The position numbers were made by a program, and so were the translations under genes. The notes below the pieces were generated by a model. It was not told where the DNA came from and did not search any database. It saw nothing but the letters and a program-made list of their open reading frames with translations. 64,000 nt of DNA from Piscicola geometra (Eukaryota; Annelida; Clitellata; Hirudinida; Piscicolidae). The stretch spans positions 5,176,503-5,240,502 of the forward strand of contig OX030965.1 of NCBI GenBank assembly GCA_943735955.1, read 5' to 3'. Shown here piece after piece: positions 49,485 to 61,500 of the stretch. Each line of letters starts with the position of its first letter. The first letter of the stretch is position 1.

Positions 49485-52400
49485 ATGCCATTCTTTACTT
49501 GTGATGAAGAAAACACAACATTAAACATCCTTGAAAACACCAAAAACATCAGACAAAAGAGCAACTTCAATGGCGAGATCGCAAAAAACTCTAAAACACT
49601 CCTATCCACCAAAAGCATTAAACACAAAACTAGTACTGAGATCAACAAAAGGGCCAACACAAAATTGCACGATGACATGGGATGGGGAGAAAGAGACGCA
49701 AAGGTGGGCTTGTCAAACGCCAAAGTGTGTATCAATGTGAGCGGCACCATTTATGAGACGTACCTCCGAAACCTGGAACGTTATCCAGACACTCTACTAG
49801 GCGACGCTAAACGAAGACATAAGTGAGTGCATGCTTGGGTGGGTCGAAGGGTTTGTTGATGGTGGTGTTAAATAAATGAGTAGAAAGTTAGTATTCGTGA
49901 AAAGTTTATTTCTATAAATTTTCCTTCAAAAAACTTATTCTAAATTCAAGTTGGTAATGATAAAAATAACAAGAATGGTAAATGAAGCATAAAATGAATA
50001 GTGAATATATTATGTTGTTTACAGTTTAAATCCCTAGAGATTTATTTATAATTATTTTTCCAAATAAATTCTATCACACGTGCAAAAGTATATTGAGTCT
50101 TTCTTACCGTAAAAGACCATGTATAAGGCGCACATTTTGTCTCCTAGTTTTACTATCAGAAGCTTTTCACTGATGCTAATTTATAGATTAAGCAATGGTA
50201 AAGTGGTGATCATACTTTCTAGTTTTCGTTTCTTTAAATTATTTTTTTCCCTTTTTTTTCAATGGAAAACAGGTACGTCTTATACATGGTTTGTTGGGGT
50301 AATAAAAAAGAAGTGTTTTTGAAATTAATGCTTTTAATATCTTTAATGTGCTAATAAATAGATTTTTATATTTTCTATAAATAGAAAAATCTTTTTTCTT
50401 TTTTTCGATCCTATTTTCATCTTTCCGTTTTTAAATTAAAAAAAAGTACTTAAATATCTACTTTTAGAATCATAATTAGATATATTCAAAAAAATAATCC
50501 CTAAAAGTACGCAATTATATCTTTAGTCCCATTCCACTTCCATCCATCATACAAATCTCGTCTAATTAGACCAGCCTGATTGAAACACACCACTCCAGGT
50601 ATTACGACAAGAAGAAGAATGAATACTTCATCGACAGAAACCGCTGCTGCTTCGATGCCATCTTGAACTTTTACCAGTACGACGGGGTGATTCGGAAGCC
50701 GATGGGCGTCGACCACGATGTTTTCATCGAGGAACTGCTCTTCTTCGGCATCCCCTTCTCGCAGGCTTTCGCGAACATCGACAAGAACCTGAACAGACAG
50801 ATGTCCTTGCACTACAAAGACGACGGAAAGAATGGGAAGAAGAAAGGAGTGGATGATGAAGGCTTCTCGTTCAATGATGATGATGAGGACGGTCCTGAAC
50901 AGGGGGGTGGAAGTGGTGGCGCCAGTCATTGGGTGGATAAGAACAATAACAAAAATAATAATAATGAAAATGAAGAAAATAAGAAAGAAAGTAATAATTC
51001 AGAGCAAGAAAAGCTTCTATATAAGTTGAGTAGCTCAAAGATCCTAAATAATCAGACAGGAAGCGTTCAAGATGATCTTGTAGTCGATACCTTTGTAAAG
51101 GATGGAGCTAGTGCGGAAGTTACAAATTATGAAGAAATCAACGAGCAAGATGAGGAAAAGGACACTGAACTCAATCTACTGACCCTGCCAGACCAGTCAG
51201 AGGAACTGCAAAATAATCAAAAATACGTAGCAACGAGAAACCCGGAGGAACACTCTATCTACACCATTTCACACGTGTGCTCCAACGAGAAGTCGGCGAA
51301 CAAGCCTCGCTCCACACCTGTTCTGGTACTCAGTGCAGCTTTTAAAAGCGCACAAAATAAAATGAAATTGCATAGCAATACCTCTCTCGCTGGTGGTAAT
51401 GGAAGCATTAGGCAGAATCGATTGGCCAGAAGAAAGTCGGAGAAAGGAGAAGGGAGAGTGATAAAGGAGAAGAAGTGGAAGGTGGCATGGGGCAAGATCA
51501 AGAGGAAGATGTGGTTGTTGGTCGAACATCCCGAAAGCTCCAAAGCTGCTAGAGTTTTTGCAAGCATCTCGGTGTGCGTGATAGTGGTGTCTGTGGTGCT
51601 CTTTTGTGTCGAGACACTGCCACAGTTCCGAAGCAAGAGCAGGGAAGTCGCCAAGAGTGAGGTCGAACGAAGGTACAACCAATACAAACAACACCTCCAT
51701 TACTCACAGACGCTTCAGAAAGAACACCTGCAACAACAACTACAACAACAAAAAGATCTGAAAGAACAACGCGAGCAACAAATAAGAATTTCAAACATCT
51801 TTTTCGATATTGAATCCATCTGCATAGGCTGGTTCAACTTCGAGTTTTTCTCTCGACTCATCTCCTGTCCCTCACTTTCTCAATTCTGCTGCGACATCCT
51901 CAACATCATCGATCTAGTCTCCATCCTCCCTTACTTTCTAACCGTCTTCACCACACTCCTCTACAACAAGACAGACACCAACTATCTCGAGTACGACAAC
52001 CCACTTGAAATGTACAACAACTATGACGTCCACAACGCTGAGTACCTCAAAGAACTCAGAATTCTTGGCTTGCATCCGCTCTTCGACAGCAAGCTCAACT
52101 TCAATGAATACGCCGTTCCAGAAAACTTTACTTTCAACCTTACTTTAAACTACACCAGTGATGCCGCTCAAAAAAGCAATATTATCAATGAAAACCAAGA
52201 AAATGAGATCGAACACGGACTCAGAGGTCATTTAAGTTCAAGAAAAGAAAACAACACAAATTCTCACTTTAATGAAAGTTCATTGTGGTCGTTGGGAACG
52301 TCATCATCACTTAAAAACTCCAACCAAACTTCAAGGGAAAACCTCGTGAATGACGCAAACATATTTTCCGACCAAAATTTCCACCTAACCAGCAAAATCC

Positions 52401-54454
52401 AAATGACCACATCTACTGAAACTACTAGTCCTTCAACTGATCAATCCTTTTCCAACAACACCTTCGAAAACCAGACTAACGGTGGAAAATTCAACTCAAC
52501 AGAACCAACCCTTCAAGTAACACCTTCTCTCGACACAAACCATCTTGCCACACGCATCAACCATCCCATATTTAAACGATCGATTTTGAACCAAACATCA
52601 GTTTCAACACTAGTCTTTATTTCTGCAACGGCAACCACTATCAATCCACTTAAAACCCTTGACACTTTTTCTAGTAATACTATCAATACTAATACTACTA
52701 CCACTACTATCAATACTACAATTACTACACCTACAACTATTACTACTACCACATTTGGCTTAGGAAATATTTTTTTTACAAGTCAATATTCTCTCCTTAA
52801 AGCTTCAACAGACAATTCAGCCAACAATTCGACAGCTACTGACAATTTCACAGTCAACGAAACAATCACTTATTATAATAGTGGAAACAGTGAGAACACC
52901 AAAACTCACACTTTTATTAATAATAATACTTACAAAAATACTAATCTCAACACAAATATAAATAACCAAATAATTAACAATCCAAATAATAACGATAACT
53001 TTGGATTTATTTATAGAAGCAAACGTGTCCCGTCTGGTTGGGTTGGCGGCATTCAATCAGCCATCGACTCATTCAAGTCGCATAAAGCGTTAATTAATTC
53101 CAAAATTTTTGAAGCGAATGATGATAATACCGTTAATAACGGAGTTGATGATAATGATGGTAATAGTGATAGTAATGGTGCTAATAATGATGATAATGTT
53201 AATAATAATAATATCAAAAATGATAATAATAATAATGATAATCATATTAAAGATAGTGAAGGCAATAGCAAAAGAAACACTAGTGATGAAGGTGTGGAAT
53301 CTAATATTAATGAAGATAATAATGGTGATAATAAAGATGATGATAGTAGTGAGGATGAGGGTAATGATTATGATGAACATAACAAAAAGAGAAATAATAA
53401 TCATCATCATAATCATCATCATAACAAAAACGAACAAAACGGAAAGAAAATCCCAAATAGCAACAACAAAACACTTTGTCCTTACAACCACTATCACCAC
53501 CAATATAAAAAACAAAAGAATAAAAATGATAACGGTTATAGAAAAAGGAGAAGTAACGTTGAAATAGGAGATAACGACACAAATGAAGACGCTACTGATG
53601 AAATTTTAAATAATAAAAAGAAAGATTTTGAGAACAACGACGATGATTATGATGATGGAGTGACAAAATCAAGGGAGCCAATCAACCTCATTCATTCAAA
53701 CACCAGCAAGAAAGAAACTGAAACCAAAGAAAACCAACAAAAATACAACAAAAAACAGAAAAACAAAGAACACGCAAACAAAGATGGCAGTCCCATGGAG
53801 CCCTCCCAGTCATCCAGTTTTCTGCCGATACTTCGCATCATGAGACTGGTTAGAGTCTTCCGCATTTTCAAACTCTCCCGCTACTCCAAAGGCCTCCAAA
53901 TCCTCGGCAAAACCATCAAGGCAAGTCTCAACGAACTGGGTCTTTTGATGTTCTTTCTGGCCATCTGCGTGGTACTTTTCTCCAGTGCGGTTTACTACGC
54001 AGAGATCGACAGTCCTTACAGCCACTTCTCGAGCATCCCCGAGGCGTTCTGGTGGGCGGTGATCACGATGACGACCGTTGGTTACGGTGACATGAGGCCT
54101 GTGACACCTTTGGGAAAGGTGGTTGGCTCTATGTGCGCCATAGCGGGGGTCTTGACGATTGCCCTGCCGGTGCCTGTGGTTGTTTCCAAGTTTAATTACT
54201 TTTACAATGTGGAATGTAAGGAAGAGGCTGCTTTGAATGCGGCTTTTGAGGCTGATCGAAGAGGCAAGTGTAGGCGGTTGTCAAGGGCTAGTGGGGCTGG
54301 TGGGGGCAGTGGCAAGAGTGAGTCGAGTGGTGGTGGTGGTGGGAGGAGTGGAAGGGTCGGTAGCATCGGTAACAGCAGTCGTTGTTGCAGTGTCAAGAGT
54401 TTGGATTTCAATGCTAGTTGTGGGATTGAAGCAAGTGCGAGCAGGAAAGAATGA
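49485..54454 (+). CDS. Sh: Shaker-type (Kv1) voltage-gated K+ channel with a giant S3-S4 loop
   Basis: Two exons, 49485-49822 and 50599-54454, joined in phase ([13 protein letters not shown]), give 1397 aa; typical Kv1 is 490-650. T1 tetramerisation domain at about 79-175 ([27 protein letters not shown]). A 250-residue Asn/Glu-rich linker leads to S1 at about 430-452. S2 (510-540) keeps the charge-transfer Glu and Phe ([12 protein letters not shown]). S3 (541-567) keeps its Asp ([12 protein letters not shown]). S4 starts at about 1187 with [13 protein letters not shown], so the S3-S4 loop is about 615 residues. The pore has TTVGYGD (G1274-Y1275-G1276) and S6 has PVPVVVS. The C-terminus is short and Gly/Ser-rich without the usual ETDV-type PDZ ligand. 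The family forms plasma-membrane tetramers that repolarise neurons and muscle. Large exon 2 has no internal stop, and its loop is discussed in the findings. AATAAA at 54731 may be the polyA signal. Confidence 0.95.
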
Positions 54455-55570
54455 CAGGGTATTGCATGCATGATTAGGGGGGGGTTCAATGAGAGAACAG
54501 GTGCATTGAGGCGGAAAATGTAGCGAGTTATTTGCAAAGTAGGAAAGAACTTCAAAATGTAAAACCTTGGAGGGAGAATTAGATCGATTTTCAAGTCTTT
54601 AGCATTATTACAGGTGAGTTCTGTAAAAGGTTTTCTGAGATTTTTTTAGAATCCCATAACGTATTTTTTTCTTTAATTTTTATTCTTTAATTTTTATTCA
54701 GTTTATTTAAGTAGTTTGCACAAGATTTTCAATAAATTCAAACGTTCTTATACATAATTAAAAATACCTTTTAAATAGATAAAAATGAAAAAGTTTAAAA
54801 TGCAAATAACTCTTGAATGTCAAACTTTCACTTGATTTACTTTTTATCATAAATAGAAAACAAACATATAAATGCAAACTTGTTGGAAGTGTATTTAAGT
54901 TTAATTATCATACAATTCAGTTTTTTTAAAAGTATACAGTCTAAAAATAATAATTTGTGAACATCTTTCCAATAAAAGAGAAAAAGCGTTGAAACCTACA
55001 AAATGGACAAATATCTGGTGTAACTTTTGTCACTTATTAGTCTACCGAAAAACTGAATTAACGAGCCTTGTCTAATGAGTAGTAATTAAAACAAAATTTA
55101 CAGAATTAGAAAATATTTTTCAAAGTGAAATCAGTATTGCAAATGGACTTGAATCTTGAACAGACTCATAATCGAGTATTCTTATCAGGTGAAACAACAA
55201 AGTTGATAGTGAAAAAAAGTTTTAAATTTGTTAATAAAATGAATTAAAATGTTGAGAATGCTTGAAGAACGGTATAAAAGCAGATAAAAAACAAATCCCT
55301 ATCGATGAATTAGGCTTTCCTGTAACAAGTAAACTCGATATTATGAAACCACACGTTTTTATGCAAAATGAAAAAGCATTGAAAGATTAAATCGATGGTA
55401 AGTTTTGAGGGGTTTTATGCTTTCCAAATGCAACTATTTTTTCACGATAAATCACTGAGACAGGTAAAAAGAGCGCGTTGATCCATCTCAAGTTAATGTA
55501 CCTTCATTTAAAAACCTATTTTTTACAATTACTATTATAACGAGGCCCAATTCACGAAAACCATCTTCAG
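54455..55570. other. Tail-to-tail spacer between the Kv channel and the Slp-like gene
   Basis: AT-rich, no coding exon found. It includes an AATAAA at 54731-54736 for the channel gene. No clear polyA signal was picked for the minus-strand gene. Confidence 0.55.
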
Positions 55571-58500
55571 CTAGTCCATGCTTGAGTCCAGGCTCAGAGT
55601 GACGGGAATTGCGAGATTTTTTTTAGCCAGCATTTGATTCCAAAAACCCTTTTCGGGACCCTCTGTAAGGAAAAAAGTTAATACATGAAAAAAGATGTTG
55701 AAGATTAACTCATTAAATTTATAATATACAAAAATGAGCAAATATATTTTGCTAAGAATAATATAATGAATAATATAATAAAAAACACTAAAAATTCTTG
55801 AAATCAAGCAGTGAACCTTCATTGCAGGATAGTCGAACTTTGCCTAGAAAGTCGTTGGAAAACATATTTTCGTGATTCCAAATGGTTATTTCGACCGCTG
55901 AAACATAGAGCTGCTCTTTGGTGACCTGGAGTGTGAGAGGAAGAAGTATGTGGTGGACGTTTGGATTTTTTAAATTGTGACCAGTTAAAATATTAAAGAA
56001 TTTTGACCAGTTTAGAATATTAAAGAATTTTGACCAGTTTAGAATATTAAAGAATTTTGACCAGTTTAGAATATTAAAGAATTTTGACCAGTTTAAAATA
56101 TTAAAGAATTTTGACTATCATATGCATAATATTGAACATTTAATGTTAAATTAAATAATCAATAATTTTCTAAAATACACATTCAACGATTGGCCATGGC
56201 AAATCTTGCATACCCGAGGAAACTCAAACTCCTCGTTCCACTGCGGATGCACGTTGTTCCGAACCATCTTCGTCTTCTTCTTCACGTCTGCTGCTCTTGG
56301 CGTTGAGAAAATGCTGCGAAAAATTTATAATTTAATTACTTTTATTTTATTTTTAACATATATTTTTTTAATACGTCTTAAAAGGTATAAGCAGCTCTGA
56401 CCCTATAAATACTTCACAATCTTTAACACTTAGACTTTATTAATAGTCTATATAATATATTATACATGTATGATATCTACTGTACCAACAGGCCTACCAT
56501 CTAGCGAACACGTTGCATTCTCCACTTTCCTTGTAGATGGAAAGATTTCTGGCTTGAACGACCTTCACCTTCAGGACCATTTCTTTGGCATTTATGGTTT
56601 TGAGCATCAGAACCAGTTCAATGTTTGCGTCAGGGTTCAGATCGAGGACCGACTTCCAGCGCTAGAGTGAACGATTTCAGATGAAAATAAATATTTTAAT
56701 TCATTTTTCCAAAAAATGATAATTAAAACTTTATACACAAAAAACCGTTCATTCTATCATACCACATTACCACCCACCACATCACTGAACCATTCTTCAA
56801 CCACTCCACTAGACAACCACATCACTACACAACCACCATAGCACCAAACCATCCCACACCACCATTCCACACCACTCCATCCACCTGGGCTCCGAAGCCT
56901 TCTTGCAGCTGATACCATGTTTCTTCGTTGTTCTCGAGACTCACTTCATCCAACGGCATCACCACTTCTCCGATGAAGATATTCTTCATGAAAGAACTGT
57001 GCCACACTGTCAAACTCAAAATTCGCGTTTTGGCTTCTTCTTTGCTGATGGCGTACTGATTGTGATGGGAAGTTGGACTTTGGTTATGGTATTTGAATAT
57101 CGTTTAAAATTAATAAACAGGTTTTTATTCTGTTAAATTAGGTTTAATTAGCAACCCCAATCGATTTTTAAAACATGGTCATTTTTTAAAATTGAAACGC
57201 TCAAATTGTAGATTTTGATTTACTGATTTTAAATACGTTAACCAAATTTTAATTTGTTTGTTTAAAAATAAGTTATACCTATTTTAAAATTTAAAAAGAA
57301 CACATTTTTTGTACCGTTTTTACGTCATAATCTATAAGCAATTCACGGCCCCCTCACAAAACAGAAATATTGTTTTTTTGTCATAACTTTTGTTTTTTTC
57401 TTCTTATATTGTTGAAAATCACTAGTTTTATTTAATTTGATACAAGGAATCAGAATTAAAAGTTAAAAGAATTATATCTTTCAAAATGACAAAGTTATTA
57501 ACATTTTAAAAGCTTCACTTATGGAAGAAATCAACCTTTACAGTAGTTTATTCTTATTAATTATTATATACTTTTTTAAAATTGAAACGCTCAAATTGTA
57601 GATTTTGGTTTACTGATTTTAAATACGTTAACCAAATTTTAATTTGTTTGTTTAAAAAAAGTTATACGTATTTTAACTTAATAACTTAACAATTTTGTGT
57701 TAAGTCGAAAGCATGTACACTTTAAAATCTATTTCGTATACTTAAAAAATGTTTTTTCAAAACTTTTTTCACAGAATTTTATTGAGTATAACCTATACTT
57801 TTTCAATAACTTTCTTAAGTAAAAACTATCTTTTTCGATTCCCGAATTACTAAATTTAGAGCTTTGCCTCGAGTTTTCTGGCTTCTCACTTATTATTTAT
57901 TCAACTTAAAAAAAATATAATGATAGATTATTTAAAGACGAATCTAATTATGTATAATTCAATATTATACGTAATTTTTTGGTTAGCGAAATAAGAAATG
58001 AATAAGTACGTATAAAAAGTAGCAGTCCCTAAATTATAGCTTTTTACTGTTACGCTAGATTCAAGGGATATTTTGATTAAAATCCTTTTATTTGAAAGCA
58101 TACATAATATATAATTTGTTTATAAAATACTCATTTAAAAGATAATGAAATTGTCTTTCATGCACTTGCTTTTTTATTTCGATAGAATTATGCATAACTT
58201 AAATTTTAAGACTTTTCTATAATTTTACTGTAAAACGTCACTTTTGCTCATTAGCATAAGTCGATTGGGGTTGCTAGTTTAATGAATAATATTGAATTGA
58301 TTTATTCGTAAAATTATAGTCTGAAATCACTCGTAAACTGAAAGATTTATAAGGGAAATAGAAAGAGATGTTCACCTTCAAATACTCGTTGTACTCGGGG
58401 TTGTTAGTGTTTCGTTTGACTCTGGTCTTCCTCTTGCCTTTCTTCGTCTTGTCAGGCATCAAATAGGTTTTGATGTATCTGAAAAAGTATTTAAGAATTG

Positions 58501-61500
58501 AATAAAATAATAAAATAAAATAAAAAAGAATAATAATTAAACATGATAAATCATGTGGAAAAGCTCCTAAGAAAGATTATTCTTAATACTTAAATATCTT
58601 GAATCTCACGGGTTGGTTCTGGAGGTGCCTTTCGAGACGATGTCCTTGCATGCGACCACATGAATCTCTAGAAAACCCATTGCCGAGTCGTAAAACAGTC
58701 CAAATTTCACAGAGCCAACCACCTTGCTATGAGACGGAAAAAGATAATATTAAGAAATTAATTAGAAAATGCATAAAATATGTTTAAAAATTTGTTTGTT
58801 TGAATTTTGATTATCAAACAAAGGATTTAAAACAAATGTCTTTTTGCAGTTTCACCCACTTTTCAGCGCGTCTTAAGATTTGGTTGTGGATGATCCCATC
58901 CTCACTCTCAGTGTCATACGACAAGTTCTTTTTCTTCTTCTCTGGCGTCAGTTCATCCGAAATGCTAGTATCCATCGTGAACGATTCAACATTTGAAGGG
59001 CCAGCCACTTCTGGAGATTCGACAATTTGTGATATAAATTCTGGAATTTCATTTTCTATTTTGACTGTTTTCGTATTATTTAGGCTTTCGGGTTCGCTGC
59101 TATTTGTGATATCTTTGTTTTCTATTGATTTTACGATTTGGGAAGATTCATGAGAAAGATTTTCAATTTCTAATGTTTTAAGATCTTTAGTTTCGAAACG
59201 TTCTTGGATCTCCCTTTTCATCATTTTATCCCAGCTCTCTTCCTTGCCCCCTGAAGCATGGACTGCGTTCTTCTCAAAATAATCTTTATCATCGTCTTGT
59301 TGTTCACTTTCCATCCTACCTTCATCTTTTTCTTCACCACTCGTTTCGCCTTCAACACCCCGAAAATTCAATTTTCTAAGCATCTCACTATTCCCCCCAC
59401 CCTCTCCATCGTCATCCCCACTACCTCTTTTGCCAGCATCCTTTCCATTATTCACATCACTCACGTAACTGCTGTAGTAGTACTGCTTGTAATTAACATT
59501 ATTGTTGTCCTCCACCATCTTCTCCACCATCGGGTTAGGCCTGTCAATCTCTTCCAAGCTCTGACCCACCTCGTAACTGCCTGAAGACCCCGTGGGAGAC
59601 TCTTGAAAGCTGTCACCCTCAGCAGTGAGGCCCTCTTTGGTGACTTGATCAGAAACGATTGTTTCACTATCAAAGATTTTTACTTCTACATCTTTCTCCA
59701 TGCTTCTTACAGCATTCTTGTCTTCCACTTCATCTATGGACAAACGATTCTTTTGCTGGGAGACCAAGCTATTTTGTGATATTATTGAAGTTGTTGTGTT
59801 GTTAGCAGACTCAGCATTTTCACAGACACTTTGTTTCAGTTCTGAAACTTCCACTGACTTTTTGTTAACTTTATCATTTGAATTTCGATCTTCAGAGCCT
59901 AGCAACCCTTCATCTTCCTCTATCGAGCAGAGTGCATCTTTCAGAATATTCCCCGACAAGTCGTCAGCTACGCTAGTTGTGACTCTAGTTGTTTTTTCGT
60001 CATTCTCTTTGTAGAATTCCGAATCTGCCATCGCCTGCTTCATGTTGGAGTCATTCAGATTAGCCGCCCTTATGTAAACCTCTTGATTGTGATCGTTTAT
60101 CCTTTCTCCTTTCTTGCTGCTCAATTCGCTTTTAAATTCGTTTTTGAAATCTAGAGATTCATTTGACTTTAATTCTTTTTTTGAACTTTTTTCTTCTTTC
60201 TTTTTACTTTTTGAATTAGTTGCTAAAACTGCATCTGAAATAATAGCTCCATTAGTATCGTCTGCAGGGTCTACATTGTCATCTTCGTCGTCATCACCAT
60301 CTTCAAAAGCTTTTTGAGCTTGTCTTCTTCCATCTAAATTCTTTTCAAATAAAACATTCTGACTATTTTCTTCACCATCATTTTCTGATTCGTCATCAGA
60401 TTCTTCCAGTTTAGGAAAAGGAAAAACAAAACGTGGTGGCTGGAAGTTTTTTTCGGGATCCCCAAAAGCCTTGTCGTTGAAACCACGTCTTTTAATGAAA
60501 TTTTCTTTTTCCATTTTGTACTCTCCAAACTTCTTAAAAGTTCCATCCTTCTCCGCTTGCAGAGCATCAACCTCTCCGAGATGAAGCCTTTTCAGATTGT
60601 GCAGCTCTTCGTCTTGTTGCTTGTCGATCATCGCCTGCAAGGCTTCCATATCCACCTCTTCCGCCTTCCCTTCCGTCTCCTTCTTCATCATGTAGTCTGC
60701 CAACTCATCAAGGTAATTGTCCAGTCGGATCTTCTGTCTCACGCGGAGTTCCTCCACTTCCTTTTCTTGCCACTCCTGTATTTCAGCTTGTCTCTTTTCA
60801 TAGTGCATCTGGAAATTGAACATTAGTTTGAATTCAATTTACATTTTTAATAATACATTGAAATGGAACACAAATTTATAATCTTCATTCAAACTTACAA
60901 TTATTTTATCTAAAATGACATCATCTTCGTCATCGTCATCTTCATCAGCATCATAGTTATCGCTATCATCAATCTCCTTCAGTTTCACATTTCGCGACCT
61001 GTCATCATTCACCTCTTCACACTTTTCCAAGAAGTGTGCATCGTCATAATCTTCCATCACTTTTCCACTCCTCTTTTCTAGCATCTCCTCGCCAGATGTC
61101 TCAGAATTCTTTCTTTTTCTTATTATGGCATCTTCCGGTTCATTTTCAAATCTTGGTGAAATTTTTTCTCCGTCAGTAAAATCGTTTTCGAGGTTCATCT
61201 CAATTTCTCTTTTTATTTCTTGATTGCTTATTTGTGTCTTCTCATAGTTGGCCTTAATATCATACTTTTTTTGGTTAAGAGACGCGTTTGAATTTACGAG
61301 TTCTAAGTTTTTCTTCTCAACAACGATTTCACTCCTCATCTCATCACCAAAACTTCTTTGGTCTTTTGATCCATCAAGCATTCCTTCAATTTCTGAATCT
61401 TCTCCCATCATCTCCACATCCCTTCGTTGCACATCCACACTCGCCATCCCAGTGCCAAAAACTGTCTTCGACTCGTCAAAGCCATCTCCCCTGTAGGCAG

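Noticed and set aside
53090..53582. Minus-strand and +2 frames over the Kv loop (Ile-rich, Met-rich)
   Set aside because: Shadows of the Asn/Asp-rich coding frame; the Kv frame is continuous from S3 to S4.
60823..60839. Separate start codons for two genes at 60823 and 63253
   Set aside because: The two long minus-strand frames join through an 90-base GT-AG intron (60809-60898) in phase, and the upper frame runs open to the window edge, so they are one gene.
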